Shown here in pieces: positions 45,121-57,800 of a DNA stretch of 64,000 bases. The stretch covers positions 18,192,085-18,256,084 of the forward strand of contig OY727103.1 in assembly GCA_963402885.1 (NCBI GenBank), written 5' to 3'. The DNA is from Antedon bifida (Eukaryota; Echinodermata; Crinoidea; Comatulida; Antedonidae). The first letter of the stretch is position 1; every line of letters starts with the position of its first letter. The notes under the pieces were generated by a model that did not search any database, had not been told where the DNA came from, and was given only the letters and a program-made list of their open reading frames with translations. The translations under genes and the position numbers were made by a program.

Positions 45121-47587
45121 CCAGACCCAGAGGAGAGTATATATTCACTCCCTATAAAGCTGGTATAGCTCAGCTACAGACATGAATTCCAGATATAATA
45201 TTAATTAGTTAAATACAAAAAGTTAAGTTCTCCCACCCCATTTATTTGCCATATTATTTTGTTTTAATGCCTCTCATTTGTATTATCTGTGCACAGAAAT
45301 ATAGAGATCTTACTGAGTAATTTAAACTTATACCAGTGGTATCCCCCACACATGACCTACACATGAAACAAAAAAAATCATAATCATAATAATAAATGTG
45401 AAGGGTGGCACCGGTAGTTATAAGATAGGAATTTTTCATCATAATAAACTCTAAGGCCTATATCACAGTGTCGTGAGGATTTGATGAAGTTTTTTTATAT
45501 GGCCTACCAGTATAGTAACGTCCAACTCATCTTCTTACATTCACAATAACCTACAGCCTAGGCTTTCTCAACGTCCTTCACTAATTAAATAGAGCAGTTT
45601 AAGGGATATGCAAACATTTTTATTTAATTGAAAAATACCGTTGGATTAGTCTTCAATTTAGTAGATAATTAATTGCTATGTTTTGATAAAATAGATGGAT
45701 TTACGAGGAATTATGGTCTAGGATAGACATTTCGCTTAGCTTATTATACCGATATCAATACGTGCAGTGTTGAAAAGCAAGACATTTGTAACGCCAGATA
45801 TTTAAAAAAACAGTTTGCACAGGCTGACTTGTACATCATTACCTAGGCCTCATGTTTCCGAGAACCATTACACACATTAGAGCAAGCGAAGCGATCGCAG
45901 CCTCTAGTTATCTAGATAATTGTTTACATTTTTACCATTTGTATTATAATCGAATTTTGATTATCTTTACACTAAACTAAACAGCTAATCATCACATAGT
46001 TTTTTTCTGTTTTGTTTACGTTAACCACTACTTTTATTCATTTAATTTTCAAATGATCAATACAATGATTTTATACTTCTTCCTAATTTATATATTCCAA
46101 TGTTATTCTGATTTTTTCCCCCAATTATTTTTTTATATTTTCTCCTATCCTTTATACATCACATATTTATTATCATCATTGTTGTACGTTCATACTAGAT
46201 ATAGCCTAATAATACCGTTGTATATGTCTATTCATACACAATATTATCAGTACCTGTATCATGCAGTAATACCAGCATTCCTTGAAATGAGTTAACTGTT
46301 TGTATACTGTTGAACAAACAACGTACCCTGAGAACGCATACAATAAATATAATTAGGAATAGGGTTTGTAAACTATGTGGGAGTGGTTTTGTTTAAACAC
46401 GTCCTAACAAAAAGCATTCAAGATTGTTTGACCAATAAAATAGGTCGAACCTACTCATGTATCCTGGTATCACTATGGTAAAATAGGCCTAATTAAGTCA
46501 ACATTAAAAAATATAGCTTTAATTGGCTATTCATATTACACTATACAATGGGTTAAAGAGCTTTGTATCTGTATATGTACATTTGATGACGAAATAAAGA
46601 ATAAATGAATGAAATGAATATATAGTCCTATCCAATCAGCTTTCATCGATATAATAGGATCTATGTGGATGATTTGGGTTACAAATGCAATGTTTGGGTA
46701 GACGTAGGCCTACAATTTCTATCGTGATAATTTAATATCGCTAATATTCGAAGTAGTTAATTGACCAGATGTTTGCCCTCTTTCACGTAATTTTACTTTA
46801 TGCTATTGTACATTTGAGAATACCCGAGTGTAACTGATCGAACCCACGACCTCCAGATCCCTATCCTACGGTAGCGAATGGTAGCTGAGGCCTACCCCTA
46901 GACGTGGGCAAGCTCGGCGATATAAATATCGAAACTATAATGAATAATGTCTAAAGATTTTGTGTTCACACACAAGATATCGGTGTGTGAATATAAGTCA
47001 ACATTATGACAAAGTCAATCTACCTGATCAATATAATATGATGGCTACACACCTTTTCCAACAAATGGTCCCTTCAATATGTTAGCATACCCCTACCGGA
47101 AGTGTATGCACACCCGAGTTGTCTAGCCTATGCCTAGTAACAATCTCCTGTCTAAATACGGGCTATAATTAGCCCTGACGTAATAGCAAACTTACCTGGT
47201 ACGATTATTCAACAAATAATCTACTACAATGCCCTGTATCATTTGACTGACTTCAATGCATGTATACAAACAAACGTATTGAAATCCAACATTTCTGAAG
47301 TCGTGTACTGACTCATGAATGGCTAGCCGTACACTCAACCAAACGTGACGTAAATAGATTTCGGTCAACCGGTGATATTAGAAGATTGATAGTTAACGAT
47401 ACTGTATAATATAGTCGTTTCCCTATAATTCAAAGTGCAGGTTTATTGGGGTTTTTCATTACTTCTTGCTTGTTTTAAATCCCCGTAGATTATATTGTAA
47501 ACGCATTAAGTTTTTTTAATAAATCGATGTCAATCTGTTATTGTTTTGAAAGTGACACCTGGGAATAGCGATGCAAGTTCGCAGGCG
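45121..47587. other. region upstream of the calcyphosin-like gene
   Basis: No coding region recognised. A good minus-strand donor (ccag followed by gtaagt) at 47191-47199 could end an untranslated first exon starting near 47.3 kb. At 46815-46900 (minus) there is a tRNA-like B box (ggttcgatc) in a probable SINE remnant. At 46555-46620 a LINE-like AT-rich 3' tail ends in gaataaatgaatgaaatgaa. Confidence 0.35.
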
Positions 47588-47690
47588 AGTTCTTTCGTTG
47601 TGTCCTAGTGGGAACCAAGCTTAATCGGTAAATTTGCGTTGCACGTGACTTTCGTCCTTGCGTTGCGTATTAGTGGGAACAAAGCTTTAG
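47588..47690. mobile_element. MITE family C fragments
   Basis: Two copies of the terminal sequence occur in the same orientation: tgtcctagtgggaaccaagc and cgtattagtgggaacaaagc, about 75 bp apart. This suggests overlapping or rearranged elements. Confidence 0.5.
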
Positions 47691-47890
47691 TGGAGTCCAG
47701 TGGCCGGTTGAGGCTGGGGCTCCGCCGAAAACCATAGCTATACAATCGGCACAGGTTCAAGTCACTTATCGACCATTGTTCTGGTGGTAGAAAAAGTATC
47801 GGATACACATCTGGCTTGTGTGCACTTTCTGAAGATTGGGGGTTACCCAAGTGGCATTATTTTTTTCCTATTAGGTTAAGGCAAAAATGC
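47691..47890 (+). mobile_element. tRNA-headed SINE (family S)
   Basis: B-box-like ggttcaagtc at 47755, then cgaccattgttctggtggta, shared in inverted form with 17430-17650. No intact tRNA fold can be drawn from the 5' half. Confidence 0.5.
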
Positions 47891-49961
47891 ACCCCGGTGT
47901 ACTGGTCCATTCATCCCTTGTCGTTGTGGACAGACGAATGGGCACCGTTTGGAGGCAGCACTCGAACATGAAGGGACCCTTAGGGGAGAAGAAAGTTGTG
48001 GTATGTGTCGTCCACACCTGCCCAGTAGGCCGTAAGACGCAGGTTATACCCCCATTACATTTTAGTACGTGCCCATTGGTAACGCGTTCCATCGGGGAGG
48101 TTCTCTACGACCCCTCCCCTCAATAACTCCGATTATTATCGGTAGGCCTATGAATACACGAATGATTCTCTAGAAATTTGAACGTTAAAGGTGAAAGGTT
48201 GGCTGATCTCTGCCAAATGTATTAGTTTGAAACCAGTAAACTGAGTCATAAGGTTTAATCAACTTTCAGGTGAAGTTGTAGCCATTGATGTGGACAATAT
48301 TTTTGTTCTCCAATTAAGGACTGGAATTTTTACCGTCGTGTGTATTACTCAAGGTGATCACAGTTGCTGTTTTATTTTTTACGTTAGGAGACAAATTATA
48401 GGTCTCTACGCCGGTATAGTAGGCCTATTTCTGGACTTCGCATAAGCTTAGTAACGCGACGTACAACATCGATGTATTCTAGGTCGATGACGCCAACTGA
48501 AATTATTGCAATTCAGTAAGCTGGAAATTTAAGTTTAACAACATTATAAAATTACCGAGTTATTCGAATAACCTCACTTAGTCGTTTATTGTTCAGAGGG
48601 TGGGGCTGTAATATGGTAACATGTATAATCAAATAAATTCTCAAATGTAAAATAAATACAACACAATTAATATAAAATGAGATAAAGTACAGTCAAAATG
48701 CTTGGTCCATGGAAGTCAATGAAGTCCACTACATATGTTACAATACAATTGTGTATGAATGTTTAGAGGCACAATAAAGGCTGCGCTCCGGGGCGTTTAT
48801 TTAGGATGTTAGTTTATTTATTTGAATAATAGTACTACTGTATAACATTAAATCATACACTGGTATACACGCATCAGTGTATGATCATGTACGTGTTACT
48901 AAATAGCAGGCGCACCATAGACCTAATTGGTTTCATTCGTATTTGTTACGGAAACTTCCTATTCAAATTGATTTTGTAGAAAATATTAAAAAAAAACCGG
49001 TAAGGTAAAGCTACACATCGTATACATAACTACTGTCCAGAAAGATAATTTATAGACAACTTAAGGTATTCAAATAATTAGGAAGATTCCAGTAAATCTA
49101 TAAATAGAATGACAGACCTACAAAGTTACGCAGGTATGAAACGCTAAATAGACTTTGTAACTGTTCAAAAAGTAATTTGTGAATGTATTTTGGTTTGAGA
49201 TATGCTGCTGTCGAAAGATGCTGTGTATTGGATTGATAACTGCGATTAATAGTTTAGCTTGCATCCCACTATAGGATGTAAGCGCCACGCAAGCTTGTCC
49301 CATGTAGAAACTGAAACCACCCGTCCGCTCCGCGCTTTATTTAAATGTACATAGATTCTATATTTGTATTACCGTTACCATTACGTACACACACATTATT
49401 GCAAGGACATTTTCTTACGTTGCGTAGGTTGCGTTACGTTGCGTCGCTAGTGGGAACCAACTCATTCATCAATCCGATAAACTTCCATGATACTACAAAA
49501 TTATGTAATAATTGTGAAATACTGGTATGGTTTAAGGTCAACACACGTTAAAATATTCATTCATGTTCAAGAACGTACCGTGTACGGTGACGTCATGTAT
49601 CTCTAACAAATTTGCTGTCAAACTTTGTCGATGAACTTAGACACTGAACGAACAGTACACATTTGTACACGTAATTATGCGCGTCAACTTTCCATCTCTA
49701 ACATCGAGTCAAAAATAACTTTGTTATTGGTATGTTGAAGAGGTAAGTGATACATTGACTGTACGAATGTTTATTTTCATCTCTTAGTTTATGAGATTGT
49801 TTGGTAATGACTCGTGCCTTTCGAGACGTAGGCCTATAATAGGCCTACGAGAAATCACGAGTTAATATTCAAATAGTAACTACCGGTATAAAATCTAGTA
49901 GTTATAAAGAAGATAACTCCGTAGTAACCAAGTATATTATATAGTAAACATAACCTGTTAA
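47891..49961. other. intergenic sequence
   Basis: No gene recognised. A consensus donor (gaagag followed by gtaagtgat) at 49742 on the plus strand follows a mildly CpG-containing stretch (49560-49740). It could end an untranslated first exon, but no downstream exon was found. MITE family C ends appear at about 49395-49465. Confidence 0.35.
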
Positions 49962-50239
49962 AGATGTATTGTCCCCACAAACATTCAAAATGAAGATTAA
50001 TCAAATCAGAATTTGAATACTAGTCCATTTTGTAATCACTTCTGCAGAAAAAAATAATGTTTCAACTTATAAAAAAACAAAGCAAATAGCCAATTTGACT
50101 ATTGTTTGCTTTAATCAGATTTTTAAATAATTTTGTTTAGATTTAATTTCTGGTATAAGTGAATGACTATGTAACATATTCAGCAACAAACAGATTTTTA
50201 AAATGTGATTATTTTTGTTTTCAGAGGGACAATATATCT
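49962..50239 (+). mobile_element. TTAA MITE, copy 6 (diverged)
   Basis: Left end AGATGTATTGTCCCC, right end gagggacaatatatct, both bordered by TTAA (49958-49961, 50240-50243); shorter and more mutated than the other copies. Confidence 0.8.
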
Positions 50240-50299
50240 TTAATACAGTAAGGAAATATTAACTCGTGTAGTTCATAGGACAGCTAAGTAATTTTAGCT

Positions 50300-50400
50300 A
50301 TTAACTGAACTCTCATTCCTCTGAGGATTGATTATCAAAGCATATTGATCTCAAGGAACTCAAGACTCATTCATAACTACATACCACAAACATTATATCA
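50300..50400. mobile_element. retroelement fragment, copy of 21.1-kb repeat
   Basis: Shares ctctgaggattgatt and atcaaagcatattgat, then aactcaaga, with 21080-21215. Confidence 0.4.
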
Positions 50401-52139
50401 CTTAAATATATAGATAGATAGATGGACAGATATAATCTTTATCATATTGTTTGTCATTGCAATAAAAGTGGGTTGCCCCCACAAAAGAGAAAAAAACAAA
50501 CATCATATCATAACAATATTGATTTTCGCCATTCAAACCTTAAATCATAACACTTATACTAACTTGGTTAACCAGCCAGAATAGTATTGCTACTAACTAA
50601 TGTTAATACCTATAGGCCTAACTAAGTAAGTAACTTGTAGTAGATGGTTACAATAGTAAAACCACAAGCAACAAAACCCAAATTATAGGCTTACTATATT
50701 GTAAACTCATCAACAATAATGACATAAAAAACCTACCTATTCAAATTACTTCTTATCTCTACACACAAACACCATGCAGTAGTGTAGGAAGATGTGTATT
50801 AACTTCTAACAACTACAACCATCAAATGGAGACTGTCTTACTATCAGTATAGTTGCTGATTATTAAACGTTGCATGGATCACTGCTCCAAGTGGGATAGT
50901 AATTATACGAATATACATAAATGGTTCGTGAATGAATATTAAAGATAGAAAACACCTTACTTTCTGACGGATGAGTTTATGAACTTTTAACTATTCGCCA
51001 AAGCCTACCCGAGTCAAAGTTGAAAGATAATCAATACTAATCGAATTCCATTTTCAGAAAAATACTTCGATGATTTCAAAATATATTAGGTGTAATAAAT
51101 AAAGTCAAATTTACTATTACTATTTATTATTTTTACCTTCTTCTTTCGTGTTTTTATTTGTTGTCTTGCTTTGCCCTGGATATGCTTGGTCCTCCAAGCT
51201 GTGACCTGGATGATTGTTACATTCTTATGTTTATTTGAAATAAATGATGATGTAGATACTATTTCCTCAGAACATCCTAATTACTTTATATAATACCTTT
51301 ATTTGTTCCACTGTTTTGTCAAAGTATTTAAGTTACAAAAACGTTAGTCAGAATTATTTTCATTCTTTTCACATTACTCGTCTCACTCAAAACCTCAATT
51401 TAGAAAGATTAACATTTTAAAATTACAAGATCTTCATTCTATACACATTTTGATTTGTATTACATTACTACGCGAATCATGAATTTGTGATAAAATCAGA
51501 GCCCATGATTTAAGAAATAAACGGCAATCGCAATATTCCTATTTTATAGAAAATCTCAATTTTTGTGCTATTTATTTTTATAATGGACCTAAAGTATAGA
51601 ATAATGGCCATTTTATGTTTTTAAGAAAATAATAAATATTATTTTGATTTATGATATTAGTATTATAAAGAATAGATGGATCGTCAAAAAATATGCAAGT
51701 ATGCCGATGGGCTTAAAAATAGATAGAAAAATAAAAAGAATGGGATGTTTGGTTGGAAAATTGCAATGTACCTCCGCCTATTATAAATTTCTCTTTTCTG
51801 TTCCGTTAGAAATTCAAATAGTGTCAAATAAAGTTTGATATAAAATCTATAGTTTCTATAATAAGTGTTAAATCTACATAAAATCATTCGAGTAAAAATG
51901 ACAAGATTTCCATGGGGAGCCATTTCGCTTGATTGCTATCTTACAGGAAACGTGTAACGTATAATTGGGTATTGACGATTTTCCAGAATACTGTTTGTTT
52001 CTATTTTAAATTACGACTAAAAGTCACTAAAATGTACCGCAATAATTAATTGTTTATCAAGTTTATACTTGCACCAATGATCAGAATATCACAGTAACGT
52101 ACGCGCATTCGTTATCATATTATTCATAATTATTTTCGA
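50401..52139. other. AT-rich intergenic sequence
   Basis: No gene recognised. AT-rich LINE-like tails are present near 50400-50490 and 51160-51245. Confidence 0.4.
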
Positions 52140-53166
52140 GTCAAAATAAGACTAAAATACGTCATTCTGCAATAAGTGAACTACTGACCAATCAACAACA
52201 GAAACCGACCATCCGGCATCCGGGGTACTGTGACACTAAACTATCGTAGCATGCAGACGAGGACAAAATGGCGAAGTCAAAGTTGTAAAGTAAAGTATGT
52301 ACTTAATCTAATTGACTTAGTTTAAACTTATTTTGCTTCATCATTATTTCACAAAATTAGTAATGCTATTAAATACTAATACGAAACGTCCCATAATCTT
52401 TCTAACATTTTAGCTAGCTAGGCCCCTAAAAAGGCTACCTAGTAGCTTAGGCTAGCTACCCCTAGGCCTATAGGATACGTACTGCACACTCGAGTACTAC
52501 CACCACAGAACAACAACCAACTGACCAAGGCTAGGCTAGGCTAGGCCTAAGTGTGGACCGGCCTCTTCTATGGGTTAAATACGAAGCCCTTCAACACTAC
52601 CATCAGAAAGTGTAATTCATACAAAATAGGACATTAGAGTGCCAACTATAATTTGTCAACTTATATTTTTTTAAACGATTTTTTACCAACCCAAATATTC
52701 GTCTGGAAAATTAATATTAGTGAACAAAATAAAATCTTCAATAATGTGTGTAGGTCTATTGTGTCAAACTTCATTGAAATTCAAATTTAATTGATATTTT
52801 CAATCAGTTTCTTTTGTTTATTTTGTTTTTTTTTTGTTTTTGATTAAATTGTACCTTATTTTTTATTTTTGGCAGCCCTCCACAAGTTTTTGCTTTCTGG
52901 GTTTCGCCGCTCTTATTTATAATTTTTTTTTATCCCAAACTCTGTACATAAAAAAGAAAAGAGAAATAAAATGTTTTGAAATGTGCCAAATATAATTTTG
53001 ATGCAATTATTGTAAAGTTAGATAGCATATTCAGTATTTGTTTACTGTAGGCATAATACATAAACCATTTCAATTTATAGAATATTATTATACTGTAGGT
53101 TTACGAGGCTCAACCAAACAAGATCTCTGCTGCTGCAGGAGTTTTGCTTCATCTGAAATTGGAATA
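52140..53166 (+). other. possible two-exon short transcript
   Basis: An ATG in good context (caaaATGGCG) at 52268 opens MAKSK and reaches a donor-like gtaaagt at 52285. An acceptor (tactgtag) at 53098 precedes a short GC-richer stretch that is open for about 22 codons. Joining them gives only about 24 residues, with no family likeness. It could equally be a non-coding RNA or chance. The CpG-containing sequence at 52180-52265 is promoter-like. Confidence 0.2.
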
Positions 53167-53189
53167 ATATTAATGGATTTATTACAATA

Positions 53190-53213
53190 GATAGAGAGAG
53201 AGAGAGAGAGAGA
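53190..53213. repeat. (GA)n microsatellite
   Basis: About 11 perfect GA dinucleotides. Confidence 0.9.
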
Positions 53214-53313
53214 CTGGTCAATGAAACATTAATTTGTGTGGAAGGTTAGGATTATGATTACATTGTATATTGGTAAGTTGTGCATGCTTCTTTTACTCTC
53301 TATTCTTAATTCT

Positions 53314-53574
53314 GGCCCCGAAACCTTGACTCAGAAATACCGGGATGGTGTCCGGCGGGGGATAGTTTTACCTTAGTTAAGCATAGTTAAGCTTAATTAC
53401 ATTTTTTTTTCACATTATTGATTGTCTCCATCCCCGAAACCTCGACTAAGAAATACCGGAATGGTGTCCGGCGGGGGATAGTTTATTACCATTAGTTAAG
53501 GTCTAATGTAAAGCACCTAGAGGGGTCAGTGATCCATTAGGCGCTATATAAATACTGTTTATTATTATTATTAA
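53314..53574 (+). mobile_element. SINE with L2-type tail and duplicated body
   Basis: Two direct copies of a segment reading gaaataccgg, atggtgtccggcgggggata start at about 53314 and 53428. The second is followed by gtaaagcacctagagggg and taggcgctatataaata, then (TTA)n. The final part is the 3' tail shared by L2/CR1 LINEs and their SINE partners. Confidence 0.65.
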
Positions 53575-53859
53575 GTAAAATCCACTTGGATAATGTTATT
53601 GTTTTTATTTTGTTATTATATACAGTTTTTGTTTGTTTGTTTTTACAAATAGAGGAAGCATAAATGAATAATGTATAATTATTGTATACAACTCTCATAC
53701 AATGTGTGCTTGCATGCATGTGCAATCAGCGCGGTGGCCAGCATGAGATATACAATGTGCTTCGTCTGAAATTTTCATCACCTACCCCAATACATAACAC
53801 AGGCCATATTTGTATCAATAATTTTAAAACATCTTTGCCTTGTCTGTTTTTTACTTCTC

Positions 53860-54005
53860 GCTATTGCCTTGGTGATATTGAGTGGAGGCAATCCCAGGGT
53901 TCTGGGTTCAAATCTCATTAGATATCAGGATGTAGAGCTTTTTATGTTCTTTGTTGGTCTTGTGAATGGGATTGCCTTCTTGGAGAAAGGTATTTAAAGT
54001 GAATG
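53860..54005 (+). mobile_element. tRNA-headed SINE (family S)
   Basis: The B-box word ggttcaaatc at 53907, preceded by ggtgatattgagtgg, and the tail cttcttggagaaaggtattt link it to the other family S copies. Confidence 0.5.
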
Positions 54006-54469
54006 AATTATAGAAAATGATGATTATTAAAAAAAAAATGTCATGCATTAGTTTGCCAGGCTACAATAACGTATAATCAACAGGTACAAACATCTCTTGT
54101 TTAACACCCATACTGTATAATAGAGCCTAGCGCAACATGTTACGAGCTAACGTCATTCAGTTGGTAGAAAAAGAGCACAGTCACACTTTTTTTATATGCC
54201 GGATGTGCAGGCAATCAAAATAATAATCAATACGTGACTACAATATATACTGCAGAAATAAAATCAAATTCTAGATCCAGACTACTACTTTGTTTTCCAC
54301 GTTTCTTCCTCTTGAATTTGAAAAGTTTCACCTACCGAGAATTCACTATACAATGCTGTATGTACGTGCAATGTTTGGTATGATAGCAGTCTTGAGGGCA
54401 TAGTATACCAGAGACTAAAGCATTATTCCATAGTACTTCTAGTTTAGTTTGCATAGTAGTGTATACAAA

Positions 54470-56125
54470 TGTTATTAATTCCATTGTTTAGCTTATTGTT
54501 TATTCCAAGAAGTACTTTACTGATTTTGAGTGCTCTTTCCATTGCTGAATCTCTCAGTTTCCACTGTACTGTACTTCTTTTGTTTATATCAAGTGTTTTT
54601 TCTATTGCTGAATCTCTCAGTTTCCACTGTACTGTACTACTTTTGAGTGCTTTACACATTGCTGAATCTTTCAGTTTCAATTGTAGGCCTACTGCTGCTT
54701 TTGTTTATTCAAAGTGATTTTCCATTGCTGATTCTCTCCTCAGTTTTTACTGTACTGTACTGCTTTTGTTTATTCCAAGTGCTTTTTCCATTGCTGAATC
54801 TCTCAGTTTTCACTGTACTGTGTACTGCTTTTGAGGGCTTTTCTCATTGCTGAATCTCTCAGTTTCCACTGTACAGTATGCCTACTGTACTGCTTTAGTT
54901 TATTCCAAGTGCTTTTTCCATTGCTGAATCTCTCAGTTCTCACTGCACTTTACTGCTTTTGTTGATTCCAAGTGCTTTTTCCATTGCTGAATCTCTCAGT
55001 TTCCACTGTAATGTAATGTTTTTGTTGATTCCAAGTGCTTTTTCCATTGCTGAATCTCTCAGTTTCCACTGTAATGTAATGTTTTTGTTTATTCCACAGT
55101 GCTTTTTCCATTGCTAAATCTCTCAGTTTCCACCTCACTGTACTGCTTTTGTTTATTCCACAGTGCTTTTTCCATTGCTGAATCTCTCAGTTCTCACTGT
55201 ACTGTACTGCTTTTGTATATTCCACAGTGCTTTTTCCATTGCTGAATCTCTAGGTTTTACTGGACTTTACTGTTTGTGTTTATTCCAAGTGATTTTCCAT
55301 TGCTGAATCTCTCAGTTTCCACTGTACTGTACTGTTTTTGTTGATTCCAAGTGCCTTCTCCATTGCCAAATCTCTCAGTTTCCAATGTACTGTACCGTAC
55401 TGTTTTTGTTTATTCCACAGTGCTTTTTCCATTGCTGAATCTCTCAGTTCTCACTGTACTGTACTGCTTTTGTTTATTCCACAATGCTTTTTCCATTGCT
55501 GAATCTCTAGGTTTTACTGGACTTTACTGTTTGTGTTTATTCCAAGTGATTTTCCATTGCTGAATCTCTCAGTTTCCACTGTACTGTACTGTTTTTGTTG
55601 ATTCCAAGTGCCTTTTCCATTGCCAAATCTCTCAGTTTCCAATGTACTGTACCGTACTGTTTTTGTTTATTCCACAATGCTTTTTCCATTGCTAAATCTC
55701 TCAGTTTTTACTGTACTGTAATGCTTTTGTTTATTCCACAGTGATTTCTCCATTGTTAAATAATATCTCAGTTTTTACTGCTATACTATATTGCTTTTGT
55801 TTGCTTTTGTTTATTCCAAGTACTTTTTCCATTGTTGAATCTATCAGTTTCACTTACTGTACTGCTTTTGTTTATTCCAAGTACTTTTTCTATTGTTGAA
55901 TCTATCAGTTTTACTTACTGTACTGCTTTTGTATATTCCAAGTACTTTTTCTATTGTTGAATCTATCAGTTTCACTGTACTGTACTGCTTTTGTATATTC
56001 CAAGTACTTTTTCTATTGTTCAATCTATCAGTTTCACTGTACTGTAGGCCTACTGCTTTTGTACTTTATTCCAGTACTTTTTCTATTGATTGATCTATCA
56101 GTTTTCACTGTACTGTATAGCTTTT
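54470..56125. repeat. 1.6-kb minisatellite, units of about 60-75 bp
   Basis: About 24 imperfect units of the form tttattccaagtgctttttc, cattgctgaatctctcagtt, tccactgtactgtactgctt. Units in the first two thirds are more alike; the right end (from about 55790) has a diverged subtype (ttgttgaatctatcag). Local higher-order duplication is visible: about 55190-55400 repeats at 55440-55650. Open frames through it on both strands follow from the low stop content of the unit. Confidence 0.92.
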
Positions 56126-56880
56126 AAAACTCACAAAAACAACAATTTAATGTTTTATATGATTCGATTTAAAATAAACTAAGCAATCCAACGGCTAATT
56201 AAAAAATTACAATACAATAAACAAATGATATAAGATTCAATATAATCCTAAATAATATAGATATATATAAACCTTGAAAAGAAGCCTGGGCTTCTTAATT
56301 TTGTTGTTGTTGTTGCTCAGATAATCCCCTTCCAAAATTGCAATCTACGTGCTTCATTTTGATGACGTCATCATGATAAAATTGGAATAAAAGGCGGGTC
56401 CCGTTATTTTCACTTATTCTGCACTGTATGTAGTATGTATATAGTGTATATACACAAAATAGAGGTCACAATGACATAATCGTTTTTCTGTGCGCAATAT
56501 TCTAACGTATGACGTGCACGTGGTGTTTGCGTGGCGTGCATAGGGACGAGTTCAAATCTAGTTAAAGTTTTCAATCAGACAAGTCAATAGGGAGCTTTTT
56601 TATTTTTGACGTACCGAGGTCAGGTCAATCGATGTGTCGTCGCCTGAACCTAGAAACTATAAAACATGAGAGCATGCGCGCAGTTTATATACATAAGTCA
56701 GTTTTAGAAAATAATATGAATGTAAATAAATAGTTATGTGTATTTTTAGGATGATGAATTGGTTTGATAATAAACGCCTAATGTTTTACTTCTGAATTAT
56801 GTATCTTGACCTAAGCAGAAATATTGACAAATACCAACCCAAATGATTAATCATGTATTGTATGTCCACTAAAACCTAAC
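56126..56880. other. intergenic sequence
   Basis: No gene recognised between the minisatellite and the sialyltransferase pseudo-exon. The segment 56590-56680 shares cctagaaactat with 41195-41210. Confidence 0.35.
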
Positions 56881-57137
56881 CTGTCGATAGCAGGTTACAT
56901 GTTTCCCTTAATTTTCGACTAAAACATTTGTAGGGCCTACCTTGTAGAAATGATTCCGATTTCCATTCACAAATTTTACTGACGTATACTATTCGTATAA
57001 TTACTTTTGTATTTATTTTAACACTCATTTTATAGATCCAGTTTGTTGCAAAGTTCAAAAACCAAATATACTGTAGTTGTCCTTTATTTTTCTATAAGTT
57101 TGGATTGTTGAGCATGTGTGCGTGCGCTACCAACAGT
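56881..57137 (-). pseudogene. decayed copy of a sialyltransferase exon
   Basis: On the minus strand it is homologous, base by base with gaps, to the real exon at 62319-62078. It keeps the 5' coding word RTHAQQSKLIEK and WIYKM, the acceptor tatag, and the 3' end STG with donor cgacag|gttag. It has a stop right after LIEK, a second stop and frameshifts in the middle. The flanking introns match for only a short distance. It is a remnant of a duplication of the neighbouring sialyltransferase gene, 5.2 kb away in the same orientation. No duplicate of the other exons was found. Confidence 0.8.
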
Positions 57138-57540
57138 CTATAGGCCTAAATATAAGATAATTTATAACGACATGGGAAAACTACCAAGTAGCTACAGTTT
57201 ATTTTGTTTACTTTTAAAATCTGTTTACAGCAATGTTACTGGTTTGTATAACTCGACTCTTTAAATGTGTATCTTGGTAATAAAATTACACATCATAATC
57301 TTATGTTTCGTGACACGAATTGTGTTTTCCTGCATCAGCATTTAAGAACTACTTCGATTAGCACTCTCAGTGGACCTCCTCACTTATATTCATGCTTCCC
57401 GATGCTGACACGAAGTTCATTGTTTGTGATATGTTATGTTGGCTTTCTTTCGGCCTAAAATCATTTCTGTATGCACATAATATAAATAAAGGCATTTTTG
57501 CATGACTAGTTTCAGTGGTCCTTGGATGTGTTATGATTGA
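57138..57540. other. intergenic sequence
   Basis: No gene recognised. Confidence 0.4.
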
Positions 57541-57800
57541 GATAAAGAAAAGGTTTCAATTTCAGTTTCAATTTATTTACCTTATCAAATACTGTACATA
57601 AAATATAAACAACAAATGATAGTATGGATGGCTGTAGCGAATCAAGTATTTGTGACAACATATACATACGAAGACACAGACCGTGTTAATGTCATTTTAT
57701 TCAATAATACGACGGACGGACGAACAATTCTGGGGCAGCCAACATAAAAAAGTGTCGTCAAAATGATGCTGCCCAAACAAATGCAAATGCCCCAATATCA
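57541..57800 (-). mobile_element. possible LINE or SINE 3' end
   Basis: Minus-strand reading ends in aaattgaaactgaaattgaa, a tail like that of the nested LINE at 44002-44454; upstream is gctgccccagaattgttcg. No protein remnant is visible. Confidence 0.3.

Noticed and set aside
46815..46900. tRNA gene on the minus strand
   Set aside because: Only a B-box-like word is recognisable; no complete cloverleaf or paired acceptor stem, more likely a SINE remnant.
47605..48126. Overlapping open frames on both strands near 47.6-48.1 kb
   Set aside because: The first half falls in MITE and SINE sequence; the rest has no homology or splice context.
54444..56093. Several open frames on both strands in the minisatellite
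   Set aside because: The repeat unit lacks stops in some frames; no conserved product expected.
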